A stretch of 50,822 bases of DNA from Chloroflexota bacterium (GTDB lineage: Bacteria > Chloroflexota > Anaerolineae > Anaerolineales > Anaerolineaceae). Shown piece after piece: positions 8,828 to 17,479 of the stretch. Both the position numbers and the translations under genes were made by a program. Numbering within the stretch: the first letter of the stretch is position 1; each line of letters starts with the position of its first letter. The notes below the pieces were generated by a model. It worked only from the letters and a program-made list of their open reading frames with translations, was not told where the DNA came from and did not search any database. Location of the stretch: the NCBI GenBank assembly GCA_012799995.1, contig JAAZKE010000082.1, forward strand, positions 1 to 50,822, read 5' to 3'.

Positions 8828-9350
8828 GCTTCCTCCGATCCCAGAATGGAACCAGTTCGTCATCGCTCTTGTTGCGAAGCGAAGCCAGTTCTTCCGCATC
8901 TTTCAATTGATCCAGCGCATCAAATGTCGCCTTGACAACATTCAACAGGTTAGCGCTGCCCAGCGATTTGGTGAGGATGTCGGTAATTCCCGCCACTTCC
9001 AACGCTGCACGAACACCACCCGCAGAGATAACGCCGGTACCTTCAGATGCCGGGCGCAGCAGAACACGCGCGCCACCGGTTTTGCCGAGCACTTCGTGCG
9101 GAATGGTGGTTTTATACGTGTTCACTTTATGCATGTTCTTTCGTGCACGTTCACTGGCTTTTCGCATCGCATCCGGTACGGCAAGCGCTTTTCCGATTCC
9201 CAAACCTACGGTCCCTTTGTTGTCACCTACTACAACTGTCACGCGATATTGAAAACGGCGGCCACCTTTAACGACTTTCGCCACGCGTGCAATTTCGATG
9301 ACACGTTCATCGACCTGGTCCTCCATAGGTTGAAAAAGTGTATTCTCCAT
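8820..9350 (-). CDS. rpsE: Small ribosomal subunit protein S5
   Basis: This 176-residue S5 has the N-terminal double-stranded-RNA-binding-like domain with [18 protein letters not shown] and GLGIGKA, and a C-terminal S5 domain with [19 protein letters not shown]-like residues. The protein works at the mRNA entry site and in decoding fidelity. An AGGA lies 9 bp before the ATG. The end overlaps the rpmD start by 8 bp. Confidence 0.97.
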   Translation of the reverse strand: MENTLFQPMEDQVDERVIEIARVAKVVKGGRRFQYRVTVVVGDNKGTVGLGIGKALAVPDAMRKASERARKNMHKVNTYKTTIPHEVLGKTGGARVLLRPASEGTGVISAGGVRAALEVAGITDILTKSLGSANLLNVVKATFDALDQLKDAEELASLRNKSDDELVPFWDRRKHG

Positions 9351-9374
9351 TGATCCAGTTCCTTGCCTTTCTGC

Positions 9375-9740
9375 CTAAAACTTCAACCCGGCTTCACGTG
9401 CCGCGTCTGCCAGCGCTTTTACACGTCCCATAAAACGGAACCCACCGCGGTCAAACACTACTGTGGTGACGCCTTTATCCATGGCGCGTTCCGCAATAGC
9501 TTTGCCAACCAGTTTGGCCTGTTCCGTCTTATTTTTGCCGCTCAATTCAGCACGCAGACCATGGTCAATCGAAGATGCGGATGCTAATGTCTTACCCGCT
9601 TCGTCATCGATCACCTGAGCATAGATGCTGTCCAGACTTCGATAGATGTTAAGCCGAGGGCATTCAGCAGTACCGGACAATTTTTTGCGAACCCGCGCAT
9701 GGCGGATAATTCGCGCTTCACTTCGTGTATATTTTCCCAT
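9375..9740 (-). CDS. rplR: Large ribosomal subunit protein L18
   Basis: This 121-residue L18 binds 5S rRNA in the central protuberance. Family residues are [20 protein letters not shown], the [19 protein letters not shown] strand and [21 protein letters not shown] at the end. The length is standard and it lies in the conserved position between rplF and rpsE. Confidence 0.97.
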   Translation of the reverse strand: MGKYTRSEARIIRHARVRKKLSGTAECPRLNIYRSLDSIYAQVIDDEAGKTLASASSIDHGLRAELSGKNKTEQAKLVGKAIAERAMDKGVTTVVFDRGGFRFMGRVKALADAAREAGLKF

Positions 9741-9748
9741 AGGTCCTC

Positions 9749-10297
9749 TTACTTCTTAGCCTTTCCGGATTTACCTGCCTTGCGGCGGATCTTCTCTCCC
9801 AGATAACGGATTCCCTTGCCCTTGTAGGGTTCTGGAGGCCGGATAAAGCGGATATCCGCTGCTGTCTGTCCAACCACTTCGCGGTCATGTCCCATAACCT
9901 TAATCTGGCGGGTTTTCCCATCGACTTCAAAACTGATCCCTTCAGGAGGAACCACTTCTTTCGGAGATGAGAAGCCAACATACAGCATCAAATTTTTGCC
10001 ATTCATTTCAGGCCGGTAGCCAACGCCATCGACTTCAAGAATAACGGTGAAGCCTTCGGACACGCCGACAACCATATTGTTCAGCAGCGCCCGGCTTGTC
10101 CCATGCAGCGCGCGGACAGGAGCTTCATCAGAGGAGCGCACAACCGTTAAAGTGCCATTTTCATGTTCGATCTTGACGACCGGGGAAAAAAGGCGTGATA
10201 ACTCGCCTTTCGGCCCTTTAACTTTAACTTCGTTCCCGTTGATATCAACTTTCACGCCTGCCGGAACGGTAATGGGTAAACGTCCAATTCGAGACAT
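9749..10297 (-). CDS. rplF: Large ribosomal subunit protein L6
   Basis: The open frame begins at 10342, but the ATG at 10297 gives the canonical N-terminus [17 protein letters not shown] and has AGGAAA just upstream, so a 182-residue product is called. The signature [19 protein letters not shown] is at the C-terminus. L6 lies near the sarcin-ricin loop where elongation factors bind. It starts 16 bp after rpsH. Confidence 0.96.
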   Translation of the reverse strand: MSRIGRLPITVPAGVKVDINGNEVKVKGPKGELSRLFSPVVKIEHENGTLTVVRSSDEAPVRALHGTSRALLNNMVVGVSEGFTVILEVDGVGYRPEMNGKNLMLYVGFSSPKEVVPPEGISFEVDGKTRQIKVMGHDREVVGQTAADIRFIRPPEPYKGKGIRYLGEKIRRKAGKSGKAKK

Positions 10298-10313
10298 TTC
10301 CTGTTTTCCTTTC

Positions 10314-10724
10314 CTACCAGACTTTACAAAGGATCTCGCCACCGACGCCCTTTTGGCGTGCCTGCTGGCCAGTCATCACTCCCTGAGGAGTGGACATGAT
10401 GGAGATCCCCAAACCTGATAATACCCACGGGATTTCGTTTTTACGCGTATAAACGCGTCTTCCAGGTCTGCTAACACGGACAATGCCGGTGATCACAGGA
10501 CGCTTTGAGCGTCTTTCTCCCGCATACTTAATTTTCACTTTGAGGGTTTTGTGAGTCGGTTTTTCACCGTCCACTACCTCATAGGATTCAAGGTAACCTT
10601 CTTCCTTCAGAATCCTTGCAATTTCCGTTTTGATATTCGAGCTTGGCATCGCAACTGTGGCATGACCAACCATCATGGCATTGCGAATTCGAGTCAACAT
10701 ATCGGAAATAGGATCATTCGTCAT
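10314..10724 (-). CDS. rpsH: Small ribosomal subunit protein S8
   Basis: This 136-residue S8 is a primary binder of the central 16S rRNA domain. It begins [18 protein letters not shown] and ends with the family signature around [20 protein letters not shown] and [10 protein letters not shown] clear AAGGAG precedes the start. In E. coli S8 is the spc-operon autoregulator; whether this holds here cannot be read from the sequence. Confidence 0.97.
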   Translation of the reverse strand: MTNDPISDMLTRIRNAMMVGHATVAMPSSNIKTEIARILKEEGYLESYEVVDGEKPTHKTLKVKIKYAGERRSKRPVITGIVRVSRPGRRVYTRKNEIPWVLSGLGISIMSTPQGVMTGQQARQKGVGGEILCKVW

Positions 10725-10745
10725 CTTTTACTCCTTCGAATTCCT

Positions 10746-10928
10746 TTACCAGGATGATTTGGTAACGCCGGGAATTTGGCCGTTCAACGCCAGTTCACGA
10801 AAACAGATTCTGCAGAGGCCGAAGCGGCGGATATATCCGCGCGGTCGACCACAGATTCGACAGCGATTACGCACCTGATTGGGGTATTCTCGCCGCAATT
10901 CTCTATATTTCATGCATTTCTTAGCCAT
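10746..10928 (-). CDS. rpsN: Small ribosomal subunit protein S14 type Z
   Basis: This short 60-residue S14 has two CXXC pairs (Cys23/Cys26 and Cys39/Cys42), so it is the zinc-binding type Z (rpsN1/rpsZ) form rather than the 100-residue C-minus form. The sequence [20 protein letters not shown] is diagnostic. It lies 2 bp after rplE and 21 bp before rpsH. Confidence 0.96.
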   Translation of the reverse strand: MAKKCMKYRELRREYPNQVRNRCRICGRPRGYIRRFGLCRICFRELALNGQIPGVTKSSW

Positions 10929-10930
10929 AC

Positions 10931-11473
10931 TTAACCCTTCCTGAAAGGCATGCCGAGCAAACCCAGCATCACCCGTGCCTGATCATCATTCTGAGCAGTA
11001 GTCACGATTGTAATTTCCATACCGCGGACCTTATCAATCTTTTCATAATCGATCTCGGGGAACAGTGTCTGTTCTTTCAGTCCCAGCGTGTAGTTTCCAC
11101 GACCGTCAAAGGAATCCGGAGATACACCGCGAAAGTCGCGGACACGGGGCAGAACGATGTTCAGAACCCGATCCAAAAACGCCCACATCTTTTCACCACG
11201 CAACGTTACTTTGGCGCCAATCTGGCGTCCTTCACGCAGCTTGAAGTTCGCAACGCTGATCCGGGCTTTCGTTACGACCGGTTTTTGACCAGTGATCTGC
11301 ATCAGATCGTTCACCGCGGCGTCCAGAGCTTTCGGATTGTCGATCGCTTCGCCTAATCCGATGTTCACCACCACTTTTTCAACCTTCGGGTAAAGCATCA
11401 CATTTTCGAGCTTCAATGTAGATTGCATAGCGGGGAGAACTTCATTCATATATTTTTCTTTAAGTTGATTCAT
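10931..11473 (-). CDS. rplE: Large ribosomal subunit protein L5
   Basis: This 180-residue L5 binds 5S rRNA and contacts P-site tRNA. Family blocks are [11 protein letters not shown], the [20 protein letters not shown] segment, and [20 protein letters not shown] followed by [14 protein letters not shown]. It follows rplX by 15 bp. Nothing unusual was noted. Confidence 0.97.
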   Translation of the reverse strand: MNQLKEKYMNEVLPAMQSTLKLENVMLYPKVEKVVVNIGLGEAIDNPKALDAAVNDLMQITGQKPVVTKARISVANFKLREGRQIGAKVTLRGEKMWAFLDRVLNIVLPRVRDFRGVSPDSFDGRGNYTLGLKEQTLFPEIDYEKIDKVRGMEITIVTTAQNDDQARVMLGLLGMPFRKG

Positions 11474-11488
11474 TTCTTCGCTTCTCCG

Positions 11489-11824
11489 CTATTTCACATC
11501 GATCGCTGCACTGCATTTTTTGCAAATGCGAACGCCTTTACCATCTTCCCGGCTGATACCGACACGTGTTGCCTTATTGCACTTTGGGCAAACCAGCATC
11601 ACATTTGAAAGGTGAATCGGTGCTTCAAATTTGACAATTCCAGCATCGATCTGTCGTCGTCCAGCCTGAGTTTGACCGCGGTGACGTGAACGAATATTCA
11701 CGCCCTGAACGACAACCCGCTGTTCGTCAGGAATCACACGAATGACTTCCCCTCTCTTTTTCTTATCCTCGGAACGACCACTGATTACTTCAACCATGTC
11801 GCCCTTGCGAATTTTCAGTTTCAT
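11489..11824 (-). CDS. rplX: Large ribosomal subunit protein L24
   Basis: The ATG at 11824 (MKLKIRKGDMVEVISG) is preferred over the upstream ATG at 11839 because it has a GGAG ribosome-binding site and the family N-terminus. The product is about 111 residues. The N-terminal KOW motif (KGDMVEVISGRSEDKKKRGE) binds rRNA. A CXXC pair (CPKC) and a later CKKC pair form a predicted C-terminal zinc ribbon. L24 initiates 50S assembly. Confidence 0.95.
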   Translation of the reverse strand: MKLKIRKGDMVEVISGRSEDKKKRGEVIRVIPDEQRVVVQGVNIRSRHRGQTQAGRRQIDAGIVKFEAPIHLSNVMLVCPKCNKATRVGISREDGKGVRICKKCSAAIDVK

Positions 11825-11848
11825 TCTTCGCTCCAACATTCCCTATAA

Positions 11849-12220
11849 TTAAATCGATTCCGGCGCTAAGGATACGATCTTCGTAAATCCTTTTTCGCGT
11901 AATTCGCGGGCAACAGGGCCAAAAATACGAGTTCCCTTGGGATCCTGTCCGTTTGTATCCAAAATCACAGCCGCGTTGTCATCAAAACGGATCGAAGACC
12001 CGTCTTCACGACGCCATTCTTTTGAACAACGGACGATCACCGCTTTTACGATTTCGCTTTTCTTCACAGAGCCATGTGGTGCGGCGGATTTTACGGTGGC
12101 GATAACAACATCACCGATGCTGCCGTAATGTCGGACTGATCCGCCGGTAATATGAATCACCAGAATCTCTTTGGCGCCGGTATTATCAGCAACTTTTAAT
12201 CTCGATTCCTTCTGAATCAT
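11849..12220 (-). CDS. rplN: Large ribosomal subunit protein L14
   Basis: This 123-residue L14 has the family signature around [19 protein letters not shown] and the C-terminal [21 protein letters not shown]14 lies at the subunit interface. The ATG overlaps the rpsQ stop by 4 bp, the last of three successive short overlaps in the rplP-rpmC-rpsQ-rplN run. Confidence 0.97.
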   Translation of the reverse strand: MIQKESRLKVADNTGAKEILVIHITGGSVRHYGSIGDVVIATVKSAAPHGSVKKSEIVKAVIVRCSKEWRREDGSSIRFDDNAAVILDTNGQDPKGTRIFGPVARELREKGFTKIVSLAPESI

Positions 12221-12531
12221 TCCTCGGCTCCTTTTTCAAGAACTTCCGCCAGGCCTTCGTCAATTTCCGCTTTGATTTCCTGCTTCTCATCATGGGTGAT
12301 GATCTGCTGAACAACCCAGCGTTTATCACGGGAGAGCGGACGGCTTTCCACAATCATGACTTTGTCGCCGATTTTGCATTCGTTATTTTCATCGTGCGCC
12401 TTCACGCGCTTATGATCATGAACGACTTTTCCAAGTAACGGATGGCGATAAGTACGCTTGATCTCGACGACAACTGTTTTATCCATTTTGTCACTGGTGA
12501 CAGTGCCAATTAGTCGACGACGTGAATTCAT
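12217..12531 (-). CDS. rpsQ: Small ribosomal subunit protein S17, C-terminally extended
   Basis: This is an OB-fold 16S rRNA binder with [20 protein letters not shown], the [19 protein letters not shown] block and [14 protein letters not shown]. At 104 residues it is roughly 15-20 longer than the common form. The extra part is an acidic helix-like C-terminal tail ([16 protein letters not shown]). It overlaps rpmC and rplN by 4 bp each. Confidence 0.96.
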   Translation of the reverse strand: MNSRRRLIGTVTSDKMDKTVVVEIKRTYRHPLLGKVVHDHKRVKAHDENNECKIGDKVMIVESRPLSRDKRWVVQQIITHDEKQEIKAEIDEGLAEVLEKGAEE

Positions 12532-12740
12532 GCTTTCCCTTCCTGTTCTTTCTTAATTTCCATTTCCCTTAGGATGGTTTCCAGCCGGGCAATGTCACGC
12601 CGAACTTCCTTCGCACGGGTCTGATCGGTCAACTGACCGGAAACAACCTGGAAGCGAAGATTCATCTTTTCATGCCGCAATTCATCCAGCTTGGCGTGGA
12701 TTTCTTTGTCAGTCATGTTTCGAATTTCAGATGCTTTCAT
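12528..12740 (-). CDS. rpmC: Large ribosomal subunit protein L29
   Basis: This 70-residue L29 is a two-helix protein near the exit tunnel that helps dock signal recognition particle and trigger factor. The recognisable core is [16 protein letters not shown]-like ([20 protein letters not shown]) followed by [15 protein letters not shown]. It overlaps both neighbours by 4 bp. Confidence 0.95.
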   Translation of the reverse strand: MKASEIRNMTDKEIHAKLDELRHEKMNLRFQVVSGQLTDQTRAKEVRRDIARLETILREMEIKKEQEGKA

Positions 12741-13171
12741 TCCGCCGCCTCTTCCACGCCGATTTCATGTTTGGCGATCACTTTGGTTCTGATTGAGAAC
12801 TTGTAAGAAGCCTGTTTCAGTGCAGCTACTGCAACATCTTCGGTCAACCCGCCGATTTCGAACATGATTCGACCCGGTTTTACCACAGCTACCCAATATT
12901 CAACGTTCCCTTTCCCTTTACCCATTCGGGTTTCGGCAGGACGGTGTGTATAAGGTTTATCAGGAAAGATTCGAATCCAAACCTTTCCTCGGCGCTTCAT
13001 TTCACGCGCCAGAGTACGGCGGGCAGCTTCGATTTGACGAGCGGTGACCCATCCCGGCTCCATGGCAATCAGGCCATAATCGCCGAAATTGATTTCCGCA
13101 CCGCGCAGTGCCTTACCACGCATCCGTCCGCGTTGCTGCTTTCTGTACTTTACTCGTTTTGGCATTAACAT
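12737..13171 (-). CDS. rplP: Large ribosomal subunit protein L16
   Basis: The chosen start at 13171 gives [17 protein letters not shown], the usual L16 N-terminus, with GAGG at good spacing; the open frame extends to 13192. The product is about 144 residues. The segments [20 protein letters not shown] and [20 protein letters not shown] are conserved. L16 organises the A-site region of the 50S subunit. Confidence 0.96.
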   Translation of the reverse strand: MLMPKRVKYRKQQRGRMRGKALRGAEINFGDYGLIAMEPGWVTARQIEAARRTLAREMKRRGKVWIRIFPDKPYTHRPAETRMGKGKGNVEYWVAVVKPGRIMFEIGGLTEDVAVAALKQASYKFSIRTKVIAKHEIGVEEAAE

Positions 13172-13228
13172 TTCCAATACCTCTTTCGTCATTCACCAGG
13201 AGGGCGAACCTCCTGCCGAATGTGAGAA

Positions 13229-13909
13229 TTATTCGCTGACGAATACGCCATCGGTCTGCTCGGGGATGGCTTCTTCATTCATTGAATGAACGATCCCGCG
13301 ATAAATCCAGACTTTGACGCCAATTTTTCCATAAGTCGTGTTGGCTTCTGCTCGGGCAAAGTCAATATCCGCACGCAGTGTATGCTGAGGGACACGTCCT
13401 TCACGCAGGGTGACTGAGCGCGCCATATCGGCACCGCTCAAACGACCACCAACCTGTACTTTTACACCTTCGGCACCCTGGCGCAGACCCTGTTGGATCG
13501 CGCGTTTCATAGCGCGGCGATACCCAACCCGGCGTTCCAGTTGACCGGCAATATTGGTCGCAACCAGATAAGCATCCAAATCAGGTGCTTTGATCTCTTT
13601 GATTTCCAGATCCACTTTTTTGCCAACCAGTTTTTCCAGGTTTTCACGGATCACTTTCACCGTCTCGCCTTTTCTGCCGATCAGGATACCTGGTTTGGCA
13701 GTATTGACGACTATCTTGACTTTGCCGGGGAATCGTTCGACTTCCACGCGGGAAACACCGGCTTTTCCGGTCTGGTCATGGATCAGTTTGCGAATTTCCA
13801 GATCCTGGTGGAGCTGTTCTACATATTCTTCCCCTTTGGCAAACCAGCGACCATCCCAGGGCTTGTTGATTTTTAACCGAAATCCAATCGGATGTACTTT
13901 TCTACCCAT
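13229..13909 (-). CDS. rpsC: Small ribosomal subunit protein S3
   Basis: This 226-residue S3 begins MGRKVHPIGFRLKINKPW. It has a KH domain with GILIGRKGETVKVIRENLEK and a C-terminal S3 domain with SGADMARSVTLREGRVPQHT. S3 forms part of the mRNA entry channel and helicase. It follows rplV by 38 bp. The length is near the normal range. Confidence 0.97.
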   Translation of the reverse strand: MGRKVHPIGFRLKINKPWDGRWFAKGEEYVEQLHQDLEIRKLIHDQTGKAGVSRVEVERFPGKVKIVVNTAKPGILIGRKGETVKVIRENLEKLVGKKVDLEIKEIKAPDLDAYLVATNIAGQLERRVGYRRAMKRAIQQGLRQGAEGVKVQVGGRLSGADMARSVTLREGRVPQHTLRADIDFARAEANTTYGKIGVKVWIYRGIVHSMNEEAIPEQTDGVFVSE

Positions 13910-13947
13910 AATTGTTTGTCTTCTCCTTTGGTCCTTTCGCTCTCACA

Positions 13948-14289
13948 CTACTCACGTTCACGAAGAACCACAGTAACATGAGATGATCTCCGCAATATCG
14001 GCTTAAATCGACCGCGGGCACCAAAATAGCGCCATTTGCGCGTGGCTCCTTCATCACAGAAAATCGAGTGAACCACCATATCATTCCGATCCATCCCAAA
14101 GTTTTCCTCGGCATTTGCCGCGGCGGAAGCGATCAGTTTGTAAACCGGCTCCGCAGAAACTTTGTTGGTGAATTTCAAAATATTCAGGGCGTCGTTCACC
14201 GACTTACCACGGACGAGGTTAATCACCAAACGTACTTTTTGAGCAGAAACGCCATAATTACGTAACTTAGCAGTAATATCCTGTGCCAT
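13948..14289 (-). CDS. rplV: Large ribosomal subunit protein L22
   Basis: This 113-residue L22 has a long beta-hairpin that lines the exit tunnel. Conserved residues are SAQKVRLVINLVRGKSVNDA, IASAAANAEENFGMD and the C-terminal hairpin GRFKPILRRSSHVTVVLRE. It lies 5 bp after rpsS, so it is probably translationally coupled to it. Confidence 0.97.
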   Translation of the reverse strand: MAQDITAKLRNYGVSAQKVRLVINLVRGKSVNDALNILKFTNKVSAEPVYKLIASAAANAEENFGMDRNDMVVHSIFCDEGATRKWRYFGARGRFKPILRRSSHVTVVLRERE

Positions 14290-14294
14290 CGTTT

Positions 14295-14570
14295 CTATCT
14301 CCTCGTTGATTTTTCCGAAACATGACCGCGGAACAGGCGCGTCGGAGCGAATTCGCCCAGGCGGTGCCCAACCATATTTTCAGTGATATACACCGGAATA
14401 TGGCGTCTGCCGTCATGTACGGCAATCGTGTGTCCAACCATCTGAGGGAAGATCGTGCTGGCACGGCTCCAGGTGCGAATAACTTTCTTGTCACCGGCTG
14501 CGTTCAGCTTTTCGACCTTTTTCAGAAGTTTGGGGTCAATGAATGGCCCCTTCTTTAATGATCGTGACAT
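14295..14570 (-). CDS. rpsS: Small ribosomal subunit protein S19
   Basis: This 91-residue S19 binds with S13 in the 30S head. It has [20 protein letters not shown], the [20 protein letters not shown] block and the C-terminal [16 protein letters not shown] signature. It lies 35 bp after rplB in the invariant rplB-rpsS-rplV order. Confidence 0.97.
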   Translation of the reverse strand: MSRSLKKGPFIDPKLLKKVEKLNAAGDKKVIRTWSRASTIFPQMVGHTIAVHDGRRHIPVYITENMVGHRLGEFAPTRLFRGHVSEKSTRR

Positions 14571-14605
14571 AACTCTATTCCTCTCTTAAGCTGCAGTTCC
14601 GGGGA

Positions 14606-15445
14606 CTAACGCCCACTCTTCGAATTCCTGCGTCGAACGATAAATTTATCAGATTTCTTATTGCGCCGTGTCTTATAACCAAGCGCCGGTTTCCCCCATG
14701 GGGTCTTCGGGCCGGGCATACCGATCGGTTGACGTCCTTCACCACCTCCATGCGGATGGTCGCGCGGGGACATCGCAGATCCGCGAACGGCTGGTCTAAA
14801 GCCAAGATAGCGTTTTCGGCCGGCTTTCCCGAGCTTGATGTTGCTGTGATCCAGATTACCGAGCTGGCCAATGGTGGCAAAGCAGGTTTGCAGGATCATG
14901 CGGACTTCACCGGATGGCAGACGAATCTGAGCATAGTCGCCTTCTTTAGCAAGCAGCTGAGCGGATGTACCGGCAGCACGAACCAACTGTCCGCCCTTAC
15001 CAGGTCTCATCTCGATGTTGTGAATCGTCGTACCGACCGGAATGCTGGAAATCGGCAACGCGTTCCCGGTTCGAATCTCGGCATTAGCACCAGAGACAAC
15101 CGTATCACCGACTTTCAAACCAATCGGAGCCAGGATATAACGTTTGTCGCCATCTGCATAGAACAGCAGGGCAATGCGTGCGCTGCGATTCGGATCATAT
15201 TCAATGGCATTGACTTTCGCGGGGATATTCAGCTTGTTCCGTTTCAGGTCAATGATCCGGATTAAGCGGCGATGACCACCACCACGATGGCGCACTGTGA
15301 TACGTCCGGTAGCGTTTCGGCCGGCGTAGTTCTTTCGGAACACAACCAAAGAGCGTTCCGGTTTGTCTTTCGTAATTTCTTCAAAGGTATAGCCGGTCAT
15401 CCCACGAAGACCCGGGGTAATCGGTTTATAAATCTTTACAGCCAT
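14606..15445 (-). CDS. rplB: Large ribosomal subunit protein L2
   Basis: This 279-residue L2 is needed for subunit association and peptidyl transfer. The universally conserved stretch [20 protein letters not shown], with the functionally important His, and [19 protein letters not shown] are intact. The N-terminal [13 protein letters not shown] is typical. The start codon shares one base with the rplW stop codon (position 15445). Confidence 0.98.
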   Translation of the reverse strand: MAVKIYKPITPGLRGMTGYTFEEITKDKPERSLVVFRKNYAGRNATGRITVRHRGGGHRRLIRIIDLKRNKLNIPAKVNAIEYDPNRSARIALLFYADGDKRYILAPIGLKVGDTVVSGANAEIRTGNALPISSIPVGTTIHNIEMRPGKGGQLVRAAGTSAQLLAKEGDYAQIRLPSGEVRMILQTCFATIGQLGNLDHSNIKLGKAGRKRYLGFRPAVRGSAMSPRDHPHGGGEGRQPIGMPGPKTPWGKPALGYKTRRNKKSDKFIVRRRNSKSGR

Positions 15446-15747
15446 TATTCAACTCCTTCGAAGAACGGAATCTTGTCGCCATCCGCCAATGTCACAATCG
15501 CCTTCTTCATAACTGGGCGTTTGAGTACCGTGCGGCGGTTTTTCATGTTCCGTTTGGTTTTGCCGGCGGTTTTGATGATATTGACACGCAGAACAGTTAC
15601 TTTAAAAATGTTCTCGACAGCCTCTTTCACCATCGTCCGGTTAGCATCCAAAGCTACTTCAAACGCATATTGGTTCTGCTTGAAGAGCAACTCATTTGTT
15701 TTTTCCGTGATCAGTGGACGGCGAAGAATTTCGTAATAGTTTGTCAT
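15445..15747 (-). CDS. rplW: Large ribosomal subunit protein L23
   Basis: This 100-residue L23 lies at the exit tunnel and is the main docking site of trigger factor. Family features are [34 protein letters not shown] and the basic loop with [16 protein letters not shown]. It follows rplD by 9 bp and its end touches the rplB start. Confidence 0.96.
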   Translation of the reverse strand: MTNYYEILRRPLITEKTNELLFKQNQYAFEVALDANRTMVKEAVENIFKVTVLRVNIIKTAGKTKRNMKNRRTVLKRPVMKKAIVTLADGDKIPFFEGVE

Positions 15748-15756
15748 GGTTCCTCT

Positions 15757-16383
15757 CTATCCAAGATACGCGTTAATAGTTTCAATTGCTGCAACAGGCA
15801 TAACAACTTTGTCAAACCGCAGAAGATCGCGGATATTTAAGTAGTTTGCCAGCAGGACTTTTGCATACGGAATATTGTTGGTCGCGCGAATCACTTCCTC
15901 ATTCGATTCCTTGTCAGGGATCAGAATCAGGGCAGTGTTTTCGCCAACCAGCGCATTCAGCGCTGCAACCATCAAACGGGTCTTCGGTTCATCCAGTTTC
16001 AGATCATCAATCACGATAATCTCTGAATCTCCGGCTTTCACGCTCAAAGCAGAGCGCAGCGCAGCCCGACGCATCTTCTTAGGCATATCCTGGGTGTAAT
16101 CGCGCATATGCGGAGTATGCACCCGCCCGCCGCCCTTCCACTGTACGGCGCGGATCGAACCCTGTCGGGCTCGGCCTGTTCCCTTTTGTTTATATGGTTT
16201 TCTACCGCCGCCGGCAACCTGGTGCCGGGTCTTGGTCTCATGGGTTCCAAGGCGGGCGTTAGCCATCTGGCGAACATATGCCTGATGCATCAAGTCTACG
16301 TATATTGGGGCGGCAAAAATGGAATCAGGAAGTTCAACTTCGCTGACGACCTCGCCCTTCATATTTTTGACATCGATTTTCAT
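15757..16383 (-). CDS. rplD: Large ribosomal subunit protein L4
   Basis: This is a 208-residue L4. The extended loop that reaches into the exit tunnel is visible as THETKTR plus GGGRKPYKQKGTGRARQGS. The globular part contains ALRSALSVKAGDSEIIVIDD. In some bacteria L4 represses its own operon by binding the leader; the long leader before rplC makes that conceivable here but it is not shown. Confidence 0.97.
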   Translation of the reverse strand: MKIDVKNMKGEVVSEVELPDSIFAAPIYVDLMHQAYVRQMANARLGTHETKTRHQVAGGGRKPYKQKGTGRARQGSIRAVQWKGGGRVHTPHMRDYTQDMPKKMRRAALRSALSVKAGDSEIIVIDDLKLDEPKTRLMVAALNALVGENTALILIPDKESNEEVIRATNNIPYAKVLLANYLNIRDLLRFDKVVMPVAAIETINAYLG

Positions 16384-16415
16384 TTTACTTACGCTCCATG
16401 TTTCCAGTAAATCCG

Positions 16416-17045
16416 TCAGGACTTACGGGCATCCCGAATCGTCACCAAACCGCCACGCGAACCGGGAACGGCGCCTTTTACGCCAATCAGGTTGCGTTCT
16501 GCATCGATGAATGCAACTTTCAGGTTTTGCACCGTAACGCGATCATTGCCCATATGACCCGGACCACGGGAACCCTTGAATACTCGACCTGGTGTAGTAC
16601 CAGAACCGCGGGAACCCGGTGCGCGCATACGATCAGACTGACCGTGAGTCTTTTGACCACCACGGAAGTTGTATCGTTTCACGCCGCCCTGGAAACCACG
16701 GCCTTTGCTGGTGCCGACAACGTCGACCAATTCGCCTAAAGTGAACAAATCCACAGTCACTTTGTCACCTTCAGCGACCTGTGGATCTTTGACACGAAAT
16801 TCGCGCAAAAAGCGCAACGGAGGCAAGTTGTTCCGCTTCAGGTGACCCTTTTCGCCATTGGTAATTCGAGACGGCTTTACCTCTTCGTAACCCAATTGCA
16901 CGGCGCTGTATCCATCAGTTTCCTGATTTCGCAGCTGGGTAACATAACAAGGCCCAGCTTCGATGACGGTGATCGGAATTGCCGCACCGCGCTCATCGAA
17001 AATCTGGGTCATGCCGATTTTCTTGCCGATTAGCCCTTTAAACAT
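16416..17045 (-). CDS. rplC: Large ribosomal subunit protein L3
   Basis: This is a 209-residue L3, one of the two initiators of 50S assembly. It begins MFKGLIGKKIGMTQIFDERG. The central arm near the peptidyl-transferase centre is visible (KGRGFQGGVKRYNFRGGQKT, then GSRGSGTTPGRVFKGSRGPG). A strong GGGGAG lies before the ATG. It is the first gene of the cluster here: no rpsJ lies upstream. Confidence 0.98.
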   Translation of the reverse strand: MFKGLIGKKIGMTQIFDERGAAIPITVIEAGPCYVTQLRNQETDGYSAVQLGYEEVKPSRITNGEKGHLKRNNLPPLRFLREFRVKDPQVAEGDKVTVDLFTLGELVDVVGTSKGRGFQGGVKRYNFRGGQKTHGQSDRMRAPGSRGSGTTPGRVFKGSRGPGHMGNDRVTVQNLKVAFIDAERNLIGVKGAVPGSRGGLVTIRDARKS

Positions 17046-17252
17046 ACTCAGTTTTCTCCCCTTTTAAGGTTATATTTTTCGGTCCTTCAGACCCGTCCAC
17101 AAGATTGTCAGCATGGGCTTAGCTGCATCATCTTGTCCTTATATCAGTCAATTCGCTGATGCATCACCGTGGAATGTTTGTCGTGGGCATTCTCACGAAT
17201 TCTTAATATAAGGTGTTTTTATTCGCGCAGGCATCTATCAGCGCGACAGAAA
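17046..17252 (-). other. Long leader of the rplC operon
   Basis: About 200 nt separate the predicted promoter from the rplC start, far more than a ribosome-binding site needs. On the minus strand several short inverted repeats can be drawn, for example ATCAG/CTGAT at about 17142-17159, CAGC/GCTG at about 17112-17127 and GGTC/GACC near 17081-17093. It may be a regulatory leader for ribosomal-protein feedback; no known leader family was recognised. Confidence 0.4.
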
Positions 17253-17279
17253 AGTATACCACAACTTTTTATCTGTAAA
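17253..17279 (-). promoter_or_regulatory. Extended -10 promoter of the ribosomal supercluster
   Basis: Read on the minus strand, TGGTATACT gives a near-perfect -10 (TATACT, 17258-17253) with the TGn extension. A -35-like TTTACA (17279-17274) is spaced 15 bp away, which is short, so the extended -10 probably carries most of the recognition. Its position upstream of rplC and the absence of any other gene make it the natural cluster promoter. Confidence 0.55.
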
Positions 17280-17442
17280 GGAATTCACCATGACCAAAAA
17301 TGAAGGGGTATATGTGGTTCACATCACAGAGATCTTACTATTGAATAACTTCATTCCTGATCCAAGTTCAGGCTCGCTGCGTAGAAGGGAACATATCCCT
17401 GCTCGTGGCAACCATCCGCGTGTGATGTTCCCGTCCTGTCCT

Positions 17443-17471
17443 CAAACAGGCATCCATGCAAAGGATATAAT
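17443..17471 (+). promoter_or_regulatory. Possible promoter of the peptidase-YfhO pair
   Basis: A consensus TATAAT occupies 17466-17471, with a weak -35-like CAAACA at 17443-17448 (17-bp spacing). Only 8 bp separate the -10 from the ATG at 17480, so transcription from it would give a leaderless or nearly leaderless mRNA. The AAAGGA at 17460-17465 would lie 14 bp before the start, too far for a good Shine-Dalgarno. Confidence 0.35.
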
Positions 17472-17479
17472 GAATACAA

